A stretch of DNA of 14,120 nt from an uncultured Oscillibacter sp. (GCA_946530565.1 CAMNAE010000014.1:1-14120), one strand, 5' to 3'; counted from the first letter of the stretch, positions 6,394-12,239 are shown. Made by a program: numbers and translations. Notes: generated from the letters alone by a model not told the origin.

Positions 6394-7666
6394 AGATATA
6401 GTCGTTGAGCACCGGCTGCAGTCCACCGCGCTCCATGTCGGCGTACATCGCGCCGATGCTGCGGCTGTCGCTGATCTCGAACTGCTCGTCACCGGCGTCG
6501 CCGCTCTCGTCGCCGCCGTATTTCTCCTCATGGTCGCCGATGCCGGTCGAGACGCCGGCGGAGACCTTCGTCGCGCAGATCTTCGCGATGCCGTCGCGGA
6601 AGGATTTGCTCTCGCGGCTCGAGACCGTGATGCCGACATACGGCAGGAAGATCCGATAGGCGCAGAGCACCTGGCAGAGCTCCTTTTCGCCGACATCGCG
6701 GGGGTTGATCCGGTCGTTGTTGATGATCGGCCGCAGGCGCGGGCAGCTGAGGCTCAGCTCCGCGTGCGGGTATTTCCGGTTCAGGTACCAGACATGCAGG
6801 GCGCTTGCAAACGCGTCCTTGCGGAAATCGTCGAGTCCGAGGAGCGCCGAGAAGCCCGCACCGCGCATGCCGGCGCGGAGCGCGCGCTCCTGCGCGTCGA
6901 AGCGGTAGGGCCAAACGCGCTTGTGGCCGAGCAGGTGGAGCGTCTCGTACTTGTCAGAGTTGTAGGTCTCCTGGAAGACCGTCACATAGTCCACGCCGCA
7001 CTCGTGGAGATAGCGGTATTCGTCAGTGTTGCAGGGGTAGATCTCGATGCCGATGTTGCGGAAATAGCGCCGTGCGATCTTCACGGCCTCGCCGATGTAG
7101 GCGATATCGGAATATGTGCGGCTCTCGCCGGTGAGCATCAGGATCTCCTCCATGCCGGTCGCGGCGATGACCTTCATCTCGTGCTCGATCTCCTCGAACG
7201 AAAGGCGCTTGCGGCGGATGTTGTTGTAGCAGTTGAAGCCGCAGTAGATGCAGTAGTTCTGGCAGTAGTTGGCGATGTAGATCGGCGTGAAGATATAGAC
7301 GGTGTTGCCGAAGTGGTTGCGGGTCTCAAGCTCCGCGCGGCGGGCCATGCGCTCTAAAAAGGGCGCGGCGGCGGGGGAGAGCAGGGCCTTGAAATCCTCA
7401 ATCGAGCAGCGCTCGTGCGAGAGTGCGCGCTCGACGTCGCGGGCGGTGTAGACGCTGTAATCAAAGTCGTTCATCGCGGCGACGACCTTGTCCTTTACGT
7501 CGGAGTCGATGATCTCCATGCCGGGCATGTAGGCCATGTGGTCAGTACGGGACGACGGATCCTGCTCGAGCCGGTGCTTGCGTGCGAGCGCCTGGGGCGG
7601 CAGGGTATCGCTGTCGACATAATAGACCTGATTTTCCTCGTAGAGCTGTTCGCTTTTTTCGCTCAT
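6386..7666 (-). CDS. thiH: 2-iminoacetate synthase ThiH (radical SAM)
   Basis: The 426-aa radical SAM lyase splits tyrosine into p-cresol and dehydroglycine, the glycine-derived unit that ThiG builds into the thiazole ring. This is the anaerobic route, in place of the oxygen-dependent glycine oxidase ThiO. The cluster motif CxxxCxxC is C135/C139/C142 in 'ANYCQNYCIYCGFN'. Other hallmarks are 'EEILMLTGESR', 'GVDYVTVFQETYN', 'HKRVWPYRFDAQERA', 'ELSLSCPRLRP', 'ITVSSRES', 'KVSAGVSTGIGDH' and the end 'GLQPVLNDYIYV'. HydG is excluded because it is longer with an extra C-terminal cysteine motif. About 40 residues precede the usual 'HMAYMPGMEIIDSDV' beginning, so the N-terminus is slightly extended. 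ATG at 7666 has GAGGTG close upstream. It lies 15 bases after thiG. Confidence 0.94.
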   Translation of the reverse strand: MSEKSEQLYEENQVYYVDSDTLPPQALARKHRLEQDPSSRTDHMAYMPGMEIIDSDVKDKVVAAMNDFDYSVYTARDVERALSHERCSIEDFKALLSPAAAPFLERMARRAELETRNHFGNTVYIFTPIYIANYCQNYCIYCGFNCYNNIRRKRLSFEEIEHEMKVIAATGMEEILMLTGESRTYSDIAYIGEAVKIARRYFRNIGIEIYPCNTDEYRYLHECGVDYVTVFQETYNSDKYETLHLLGHKRVWPYRFDAQERALRAGMRGAGFSALLGLDDFRKDAFASALHVWYLNRKYPHAELSLSCPRLRPIINNDRINPRDVGEKELCQVLCAYRIFLPYVGITVSSRESKSFRDGIAKICATKVSAGVSTGIGDHEEKYGGDESGDAGDEQFEISDSRSIGAMYADMERGGLQPVLNDYIYV

Positions 7667-7681
7667 GTGACACCTCGCTTT

Positions 7682-8446
7682 TCAGCGCAGGAAGCCGGTC
7701 AGGGGATCGGAGGCGCTGCCGCCGCGGGCGAGCACACGGCCCATGCCCGTGAGGTACGCGCTGCGGCCGGCCTCGATCGCCTTGCGGAAGGCGGCCGCCA
7801 TCGCGGGCACGTCGCCGGCGGTCGCGATCGCGGTGTTCGCCATGATCGCGGCGGCGCCCATCTCCATCGCCTCGCAGGCCTGCGAGGGCTTGCCGATGCC
7901 GGCGTCCACGATGATCGGCAGGTCGATCTCGTCGATCAGGATCTGGATGAAGGCCTTCGTCGCGAGGCCCTGGTTGCTGCCGATCGGCGCAGCGAGCGGC
8001 ATCACGGCCGCCGCGCCGGCATTTTGCAGATCTCGCGCGACGTTCAGATCGGGATACATATAGGGCAGGACGATGAAGCCCTCCTTCGCGAGCACCTCGG
8101 TCGCCTTTACGGTCTCGTAGTTGTCGGGGAGCAGATACTTCGCGTCGTGCATGATCTCGACCTTCACGAAGTCGCCGCAGCCCATCTCCCGGGAGAGGCG
8201 CGCGATGCGCACGGCCTCGTCTGCGTTGCGGGCACCCGAGGTGTTCGGCAGGAGCGTCACGCCTTTGGGTATGAAATCGAGGATGTTCTCGCTCTCGCGC
8301 GTATTCGCCCTGCGCAGGGCCAGCGTGATGATCTCGGCGCCGCCCTGCTCGACCGCCGCCTGAATGAGCTTGAGGTTATACTTGCCGGAGCCGAGAATAA
8401 AGCGGCTCGTAAATTCATGTCCGCCGAGGATCAGTTTATCTTCCAT
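7682..8446 (-). CDS. thiG: Thiazole synthase ThiG
   Basis: The 254-aa TIM-barrel enzyme combines 1-deoxy-xylulose 5-phosphate, dehydroglycine and the ThiS thiocarboxylate sulfur into thiazole phosphate. '[17 protein letters not shown]' opens the protein, followed by '[18 protein letters not shown]', '[16 protein letters not shown]' and 'GDFVKVEIM', with the Schiff-base lysine at K95. The rest contains '[12 protein letters not shown]', '[10 protein letters not shown]', '[13 protein letters not shown]' and '[15 protein letters not shown]'. All are canonical and the length is standard. AAGGAG lies eight bases upstream of the ATG at 8446. It is separated from thiS by 101 bases containing hairpins. 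Confidence 0.96.
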   Translation of the reverse strand: MEDKLILGGHEFTSRFILGSGKYNLKLIQAAVEQGGAEIITLALRRANTRESENILDFIPKGVTLLPNTSGARNADEAVRIARLSREMGCGDFVKVEIMHDAKYLLPDNYETVKATEVLAKEGFIVLPYMYPDLNVARDLQNAGAAAVMPLAAPIGSNQGLATKAFIQILIDEIDLPIIVDAGIGKPSQACEAMEMGAAAIMANTAIATAGDVPAMAAAFRKAIEAGRSAYLTGMGRVLARGGSASDPLTGFLR

Positions 8447-8507
8447 GGTATTGTCTCCTTTGTCTCATTTTAGATTGGATCCCCTGAAAGGGGAAATGGC
8501 GCGAAGG

Positions 8508-8539
8508 GCCTTTAGGGTTTCGGCATCCGCCGGAAAGGC
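8508..8539 (-). repeat. Intergenic stem-loop between thiS and thiG
   Basis: Arms GCCTTT/AAAGGC (8508-8513, 8534-8539) enclose an inner CGGC/GCCG stem (8521-8524, 8529-8532). A second small hairpin, CCCCTGAAAGGGG, lies at 8481-8493. Neither has a T run on the transcribed strand. They may stabilise or process the message between the small thiS and the larger downstream genes. Confidence 0.4.
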
Positions 8540-8547
8540 AGTCCCGT

Positions 8548-8742
8548 TCAGCCGCCGCCGACGAAATTCAATATCTCAATGCTGTCGTCCTCGCCGATCA
8601 TCTCGTCCGTCCACTTCCCGCGCGGGATGATGCGCAGGTTCTTTTCGACCGCCACGCGCTTTTCATTGTAGCCGGCACTCTTTAAATATGCCGCGATACT
8701 CTGCGGCACAATAGAGACCCGCTCGCCGTTGATCACTGCCAT
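8548..8742 (-). CDS. thiS: Sulfur carrier protein ThiS
   Basis: The 64-aa beta-grasp ubiquitin-like protein begins 'AVINGERVSI' and ends 'DDSIEILNFVGGG'. The C-terminal Gly-Gly is the residue pair that ThiF adenylates and that carries the thiocarboxylate used by ThiG. Pro13-Gln-Ser-Ile-Ala and 'KRVAVEKNLRIIPRG' match the family. The start is fixed by AGGAGGTG six bases upstream of the ATG at 8742; the frame is open further upstream, but that part overlaps the terminator hairpin of the leader and is not coding. It is the first gene of the thi operon, directly controlled by the leader described next. Confidence 0.93.
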   Translation of the reverse strand: MAVINGERVSIVPQSIAAYLKSAGYNEKRVAVEKNLRIIPRGKWTDEMIGEDDSIEILNFVGGG

Positions 8743-8777
8743 TTGCTGCACCTCCTGTGAATGACCGTGAAAGCTGT

Positions 8778-8845
8778 AAAAAAAAGACGCCGCGAAAAGC
8801 CATACCCGAGGTGGTATGCCCCTTCGCGGCGCCGTCAGCGTCACT
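8778..8845 (-). ncRNA. Probable HMP-PP riboswitch (thiS motif) with terminator-embedded aptamer
   Basis: The thi operon leader holds a long terminator stem: outer arms TTCGCGGCG-type (8786-8796 pairing with 8823-8832 and beyond) followed by eight T (8785-8778). Nested at its tip is a perfect 6-bp hairpin CATACC/GGTATG (8818-8813, 8806-8801) with loop ACCTCG. Lying directly before thiS and consisting of an aptamer-sized hairpin inside an intrinsic terminator, it matches the known HMP-PP (thiS motif) riboswitch class, which senses the pyrimidine precursor of thiamin. A competing 5' segment GACGC (8842-8838) could pair with GCGTC of the 3' terminator arm and break the terminator. No TPP-riboswitch consensus (CTGAGA, ACCTGATCTGG) is present. 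The class assignment is from architecture and position, since I cannot score a covariance model. Confidence 0.72.
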
Positions 8846-8854
8846 CTGTTGTTT

Positions 8855-8882
8855 ATTATAGCCGGAACCTATGAAATGTCAA
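8855..8882 (-). promoter_or_regulatory. Strong thi operon promoter
   Basis: Minus strand: perfect TTGACA (8882-8877), 16-base spacer and perfect TATAAT (8860-8855). Transcription would begin near 8848, immediately before the terminator-type leader. That is the arrangement expected for attenuation of a constitutively strong promoter. Confidence 0.88.
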
Positions 8883-8934
8883 GGCAAAAAACGACGAAGA
8901 TAAAAAGAGTGTACATAAACGCGCCTCAGAGCGC

Positions 8935-8963
8935 TTGACGGCTTTTGAATGATTGACTATAAT
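8935..8963 (+). promoter_or_regulatory. Promoter of the secreted repeat protein
   Basis: TTGACG (8935-8940), a 17-base spacer and a perfect TATAAT (8958-8963) form a near-consensus sigma-A promoter, divergent from the thi promoter with about 52 bases between the two -35 boxes. Ribosome binding site AAGGAGGG is at 9001-9008. Confidence 0.85.
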
Positions 8964-9015
8964 CAAAACAGCGAAAAACGGCCTTGAGCCGGAGACAAGC
9001 AAGGAGGGATCCCGA

Positions 9016-10575
9016 ATGAAACGAAGACGGATGCTCGCTTCTTTTTTGATGCTCCTGTTGGCGGGGCTTTTGTGCGCCGGCGCATTGGCCGCGGACACGG
9101 GCACCAAGGGCGACTGCGGCAGGGCCGCGAAGTATGAGCTGGACACCAAGGGGACGCTGACGATCACCGGCAGCGGGCGGATGGACAACTACTCCGCGTC
9201 GACCCCCGCGCCCTGGAAGAGCTTTGCCGGCTCCATCAAAAAGGTCGAGTTCAAAGGCAGCGTGACCAGCGTGGGGAGCTGCGCCTTTGAAGGCTGCACG
9301 TCGCTCACAGCCGTGACGCTGCGCCCGAGCGTGAACCGCATCAGCGCGGACGCGTTCGCGGACTGCACCAAGCTCACGGACATTGATTTTTCAGACGGCG
9401 TGACCTTCATCGACGACAGGGCCTTCGCCGGCTGCCGCGCGCTTGAGGAGATCACGATCCCGGCGAGCGTGAACGATCTTGGCAGCAAGGTCTTCAAGGA
9501 CTGCGTCAAGCTCTATTCCGCGCAGTTCGCAGGAGTCCCCGCGACCATCGGCGACTGCATGTTCGAAGGCTGCGTGGAGCTCACCTTCGCCGAGATCCCC
9601 GTGGGCTTTACGTCCATCCCCGACAGCTTCTTCCGCGACTGCACCTATCTTGCGATCGTGACGATCCCCGAGAGCGTGACGACGATCGAAGAGGACGCCT
9701 TTTTGAACTGCGAGCGGCTCGCCGTAGTGGATTATCTCGGCAGCGAGGAGCAGTGGAAGACGATCACGATCAAGTCCGGGAACACGGCGCTCGAGGGCGC
9801 AGCGATCAACTACAATGCCGATATGAACGCGGACGATGCGGCCTCTTACGTCTGGCGCGCCTACAGCGTGATTCTCGGCCGCGAGGGCGAGGGCGCGGGC
9901 GTGCTGCATTGGATGGAAGAGCTTGAAAACGGCGCCTCCGCCGGCGAGATCATCGCCGAGTTCTTCCGCTCCGACGAGTACGCCTCCCGCGGCTTTTCCA
10001 ACGAGGAGACCGTGAAGCGCTGCTACCAGGCGATGCTCGGCCGTGAGCCGGACGCGGCGGAGACCGCCAACTGGGCGGCCATGCTCGCCGACGGCTTTTC
10101 GACCACGAAGCTGGTGTCTGAGTTCACCGCGAGCGAGGAATTCGCGGCGATCTGCGCCGCCGCCGGATTGAACCCCGGCTCGATCGAGCTCGGGCCGCGC
10201 GATCAGAACAGCAGCATCACGCGCTTCGTGCAGCGCTGCTACGCCGTGGCGCTCGGCCGCGAGGCCGACGAGGACGGCCTGAACGAGTGGTGCGCGCATC
10301 TTCTGACGCAGGACCAGACACCCGAGCGCGTGGCCTTCGGCTTTGTCTTCTCCCCTGAGGCGCAAAGGCGCGTGGAAGAGCGCGAGCTCTACGTGAAGAT
10401 GCTCTACAACCTGATGCTCGACCGCCTGGCCGACGCCGACGGCCTTAAAAACTGGGTCAGTGCGCTCGAGAGCTATGAGCGCTCCTACGGCACCGACCAG
10501 GGCCGGCAGGAGATCTACAAGCTCTTCGCGGCAAGCGAGGAATTCGGGCTGATGCTGAAAAACTTCGGCTTCTGA
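9016..10575 (+). CDS. Secreted protein with BspA-type leucine-rich repeats and DUF4214 repeats
   Basis: The 519-aa protein has a signal peptide: 'MKRRRM', a Leu-rich core and 'AGALA-AD' at residues 20-27. A spacer 'TGTLTITGSGRMDNYS'-like strand region then leads into about seven LRR_5 (BspA-type) units of about 23 residues, starting near 91, 115, 137, 160, 183, 206 and 229, each with F-x-x-C-x-x-L. The second half has four DUF4214-like helical repeats near 278-322, 333-376, 404-448 and 459-511, each with a Y-x-x-x-L-G-R-x-x-D-x-x-G-x-x-x-W pattern. BspA repeats are commonly host-surface adhesins; DUF4214 occurs in envelope and secreted proteins and its role is unclear. No LPXTG, S-layer or transmembrane anchor is seen. 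ATG at 9016 is chosen for its ribosome binding site seven bases upstream and the signal peptide. No clear terminator of its own follows. Confidence 0.87.
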   Translation: MKRRRMLASFLMLLLAGLLCAGALAADTGTKGDCGRAAKYELDTKGTLTITGSGRMDNYSASTPAPWKSFAGSIKKVEFKGSVTSVGSCAFEGCTSLTAVTLRPSVNRISADAFADCTKLTDIDFSDGVTFIDDRAFAGCRALEEITIPASVNDLGSKVFKDCVKLYSAQFAGVPATIGDCMFEGCVELTFAEIPVGFTSIPDSFFRDCTYLAIVTIPESVTTIEEDAFLNCERLAVVDYLGSEEQWKTITIKSGNTALEGAAINYNADMNADDAASYVWRAYSVILGREGEGAGVLHWMEELENGASAGEIIAEFFRSDEYASRGFSNEETVKRCYQAMLGREPDAAETANWAAMLADGFSTTKLVSEFTASEEFAAICAAAGLNPGSIELGPRDQNSSITRFVQRCYAVALGREADEDGLNEWCAHLLTQDQTPERVAFGFVFSPEAQRRVEERELYVKMLYNLMLDRLADADGLKNWVSALESYERSYGTDQGRQEIYKLFAASEEFGLMLKNFGF

Positions 10576-10625
10576 GGGGAGCAAACTCACTCTGCTGCCC
10601 GGGACGGCTATTTGGCCGAAACATC

Positions 10626-10658
10626 AAAAGAGGAGGTCACCCTCGTGGTGACCTCCTC
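10626..10658 (-). terminator. Terminator hairpin overlapping the 3' end of the zeta-like gene
   Basis: A perfect 12-base inverted repeat (10630-10641 and 10647-10658, GAGGAGGTCACC type, 5-base loop) is followed on the minus strand by TTTT (10629-10626) then GATGTTT. It terminates the toxin-antitoxin transcript. The coding region runs into the hairpin, with its TGA (10639-10637) inside the distal arm. It may also help to block read-through from the convergent secreted-protein gene, although no T run follows on that strand. Confidence 0.75.
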
Positions 10659-11233
10659 AATTCCTGCTTCGCAAGCAATGCGAGAATGTCTTGCTTTTTC
10701 CAGAGCTCTGTCTCCCATATCGTAACCTTTTTGTCCTGAACCTCACAGATAAGCGCGGGTCTGTCTCCGGAGTTGTCGATGATCCTGGTCAGATCCGCTA
10801 TCCGAACCAACTGCGAGAGATTGCGCAGTGAACCTTCATACCGGCTCCTGATTTTGTCCTCAGGCACATCATGCCCACCGGCAGCCACTCTTGCGCGCAC
10901 GCGGGCGACATTGATTTCCGGATCGTTTGTTAATACAAATACGGCTGTGATGTGGTATCCCGCTTCTTTTGCTCTCAGCAGCAGATCCAGATTCCTGCCT
11001 GTTGAGAGAACCGTCTCAAATGTGAAATCCGCACGGGATTCCAGCAACGTGTTCCGGATCAGCTCAGCTTCCTGAGCAGCTTCCAGATCCGAACAGTCTG
11101 ACTGCCGCTTGATCTCATCGGCATTGACATACAGCCCGATGATCGGGATCCCTTTTGTCACGGTACTCTTACCAGAGCCCTTTGGCCCGGCAAATACGAG
11201 CAGCCGGGGGCGCGCCGGATCAGTCGAGGACAT
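10637..11233 (-). CDS. Zeta-toxin-like P-loop kinase (COG4185 type)
   Basis: The 198-aa protein starts 'PRLLVFAGPKGSGKST' (Walker A, residues 16-24). It continues with 'LYVNADEIKRQ' (D39), 'DFTFETVLSTGRNLDLL', 'YHITAVFVLTNDPEINVARV' and the lid-like 'RVRARVAAGGHDVPEDKI' with 'RYEGSLRNL'. This is the zeta/COG4185 group of small kinases; zeta toxins phosphorylate UDP-GlcNAc, but some COG4185 members have other substrates. The NADE, FET and GGHDVPE motifs are intact, so it looks functional. The start at 11233 overlaps the upstream antitoxin by 14 bases. An in-frame ATG at 11254 would add seven residues but has AAGGAG only one base away. Base composition is clearly less GC-rich than the neighbouring core genes, suggesting acquisition. 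Confidence 0.8.
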   Translation of the reverse strand: MSSTDPARPRLLVFAGPKGSGKSTVTKGIPIIGLYVNADEIKRQSDCSDLEAAQEAELIRNTLLESRADFTFETVLSTGRNLDLLLRAKEAGYHITAVFVLTNDPEINVARVRARVAAGGHDVPEDKIRSRYEGSLRNLSQLVRIADLTRIIDNSGDRPALICEVQDKKVTIWETELWKKQDILALLAKQELRRSPRG

Positions 11234-11552
11234 ATTCCACCCGCCCGTCTGCATACTCCTTCACGACCCTTCCGGTCGCGCGGTCAAAGCGCGTGACATA
11301 GTCCGTCACAGGTTCGTTATTCCTGCCTTCGACAGCCTTGATGCATGCAGATTCAAACTCATCCGAGGACATATCATACACGGCCTTTTCCGCTGCCGTA
11401 AGACGTACAGGAAACGGAAATCCCTTCTCTGCGTTGAATTTTCTTGCCATGATGTTCATCACAGCGTTAAATGTGAGGCCCATCTCAGAGGCAATGCGAG
11501 TGGTTTCCTCCCGCACGCCATCATCCAGGCGGACAGTACTGGTCGTCGACAA
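11220..11552 (-). CDS. RelB/DinJ-like ribbon-helix-helix antitoxin (TTG start)
   Basis: The 110-aa protein begins with a ribbon-helix-helix: strand 'STVRLDD', helix 'GVREETTRIASEMG', then 'LTFNAVMNIMARKFNAEKGFPFPV', the RelB/DinJ pattern (compare xxMGLSxSTAINxFxxxxxxxxGIPF). The C-terminal half (residues 51-110), ending in a beta-hairpin-like 'DRATGRVVKEYADGRVEYV', is probably the toxin-contact region. The start is TTG at 11552: a perfect AAGGAGG (11567-11561) lies eight bases upstream, whereas in-frame ATGs further upstream have no ribosome binding site and fall in the promoter. It overlaps the zeta-like kinase gene and precedes it, the usual antitoxin-first order. Pairing a DinJ-type antitoxin with a zeta-type kinase is unusual. 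Promoter and palindromic operator lie just upstream. Confidence 0.78.
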   Translation of the reverse strand: MSTTSTVRLDDGVREETTRIASEMGLTFNAVMNIMARKFNAEKGFPFPVRLTAAEKAVYDMSSDEFESACIKAVEGRNNEPVTDYVTRFDRATGRVVKEYADGRVEYVLD

Positions 11553-11574
11553 AGCGATCGCCTCCTTCGCTGTT

Positions 11575-11602
11575 AGCATATCAGATCCAAAGAGAATTGC
11601 AA
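11575..11602 (-). promoter_or_regulatory. Promoter of the antitoxin-kinase module
   Basis: Minus strand: TTGCAA (11602-11597), a 16-base spacer and TATGCT (11580-11575), preceded by TG one base upstream (extended -10). Transcription would start near 11568, so the AAGGAGG site is at the very 5' end of the message. Confidence 0.65.
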
Positions 11603-11622
11603 CACAAATGACGTCATTTGTG
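11603..11622. promoter_or_regulatory. Perfect 20-bp palindrome, candidate antitoxin operator
   Basis: Half-sites CACAAATGAC and GTCATTTGTG meet without a spacer and abut the -35 box of the antitoxin-kinase promoter. Ribbon-helix-helix antitoxins bind such palindromes as dimers of dimers, so this is the natural autoregulatory operator. Confidence 0.65.
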
Positions 11623-11672
11623 CCAGCTCCGGGATGATTTGGTTGCAGCATGACCGGCTGTTTGCTGTGTCG

Positions 11673-11858
11673 TCAATCGCCTGTCATGCGCTGCGAACAG
11701 CTAACTCGTCCGAAAGCATCTTCCTTACATGAAAGTTGAGCCCGAATATCTTCTGCCGTAAGCCAACCGTCTTCTTCGCCGGAACGAATTCTGCCATCAA
11801 GTTCTTGTAAAAGTGGAGTCATGGCCTTTGCTTTTAAGCAGTGTTCTTCTGTGTCCAT
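11673..11858 (-). pseudogene. Small unknown coding fragment in the toxin-antitoxin island
   Basis: A 61-codon open frame starts at ATG 11858. Its middle reads 'MTPLLQELDGRIRSGEEDG' followed by 'WLTAEDIRAQL', an acidic helical segment like the C-terminal tails of small antitoxins or stability proteins. No ribosome binding site precedes ATG 11858; the inner ATG at 11822 has only AAAGG. Base composition is lower in GC than the core genes. I do not recognise a family. It may be a remnant of a third antitoxin, a small real gene, or chance. The rest of the 11623-11938 gap contains only the hairpins listed. Confidence 0.3.
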
Positions 11859-11881
11859 ACGATGTTGCCCAAATCTCAATT

Positions 11882-11914
11882 GGAACGCCGCCCGGATGGA
11901 ACGGGCGGCGTTCC
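11882..11914. repeat. Strong 12-bp inverted repeat upstream of hicA
   Basis: Arms GGAACGCCGCCC (11882-11893) and GGGCGGCGTTCC (11903-11914) are perfect with a nine-base loop. Neither strand shows a T run after it, so it is a poor terminator. It separates the divergent antitoxin-kinase and hicAB modules and is far more GC-rich than the DNA just left of it, like the neighbouring core sequence. Confidence 0.7.
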
Positions 11915-11916
11915 GC

Positions 11917-11934
11917 ATCTTTGTATGCAAAGAT
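11917..11934. promoter_or_regulatory. Palindrome beside the hicAB promoter, candidate HicB operator
   Basis: ATCTTTG (11917-11923), TATG spacer, CAAAGAT (11928-11934): a perfect 7-bp inverted repeat ending four bases before the hicA -35 box. HicB carries a DNA-binding C-terminal domain and autorepresses hicAB, so this is a reasonable operator. Confidence 0.5.
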
Positions 11935-11938
11935 ACAC

Positions 11939-11968
11939 TTGACACCAAATACGACACCATAGTATAAT
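11939..11968 (+). promoter_or_regulatory. hicAB promoter
   Basis: Perfect TTGACA (11939-11944), an 18-base spacer and perfect TATAAT (11963-11968). A direct repeat GACACCA occurs at 11941-11947 and 11953-11959, 12 bases apart, inside the promoter and could be a second regulator site. Confidence 0.85.
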
Positions 11969-11991
11969 CACACCTGAGAGGATGTGAGCCT

Positions 11992-12234
11992 GTGAGCCAG
12001 TGGGAGAAGCTGATTGAACAGATCCTGCGCGAGGATGCGCATCTCCGCTTTGAGGATCTCTGCAGGGCGCTGGAGAAGATGGGATATACCGCGCGGCAGC
12101 CCCGCGGCGGCAGCAGTCATTATACGTTCCGCAAGCCCGGCTGCATGCCGATCACGATCCCGCGGCACACGCCGCTTAAAAAGGCTTATATCCTGCTTGT
12201 TGCCGAAGCGGTCAGGGCTTATCTTGAGGAGTGA
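11992..12234 (+). CDS. hicA: HicA-type mRNA interferase toxin
   Basis: The 80-aa toxin with a dsRNA-binding-like fold should cleave mRNA. The family signature is clear: 'FEDLCRALEKMGYTARQ', then 'RGGSSHYTFRKPG' with the catalytic histidine H43, then 'ITIPRHTPLKKAYI'. It is slightly longer than minimal HicA through an N-terminal helix and a C-terminal 'LLVAEAVRAYLEE'. The start is GTG at 11992, with GAGAGG ten bases upstream; no in-frame ATG fits, and translation is likely modest. It lies immediately downstream of a consensus promoter and is followed five bases later by hicB. Confidence 0.88.
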   Translation: MSQWEKLIEQILREDAHLRFEDLCRALEKMGYTARQPRGGSSHYTFRKPGCMPITIPRHTPLKKAYILLVAEAVRAYLEE

Positions 12235-12239
12235 TGAAC

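Noticed and set aside
5830..6696. A 288-residue TenI beginning at 6696
   Set aside because: The upstream part is an Arg/Ser-rich shadow frame of thiH; the family-like N-terminus starts at 6393.
6386..7666. HydG (hydrogenase maturase) instead of ThiH
   Set aside because: Too short, no C-terminal second cluster motif, and it lies in a complete thiS-thiG-tenI-thiF operon.
7415..8473. Plus-strand open frame (352 codons) under thiG and thiH
   Set aside because: Antisense shadow; the opposite strand encodes unmistakable ThiG and ThiH.
8548..8844. A longer 98-residue ThiS starting at 8844
   Set aside because: The extra 34 residues are encoded by the riboswitch/terminator stem and T8 tract; a strong ribosome binding site sits before the ATG at 8742.
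8741..8850. TPP riboswitch upstream of thiS
   Set aside because: The leader is only about 100 bases and lacks the CTGAGA and ACCTGATCTGG conserved blocks; the terminator-embedded hairpin explains it better.
9391..10590. Long minus-strand open frame (399 codons) under the secreted-protein gene
   Set aside because: It is a mirror frame of a GC-rich gene: His/Val/Arg-rich, no family motif, no ribosome binding site.
11597..11629. Sigma-54 (-24/-12) promoter near the antitoxin: TGGCAC followed by TTGCA on the minus strand
   Set aside because: The two elements are 17 bases apart where about 5 are needed; the TTGCAA fits a -35 box for TATGCT instead.
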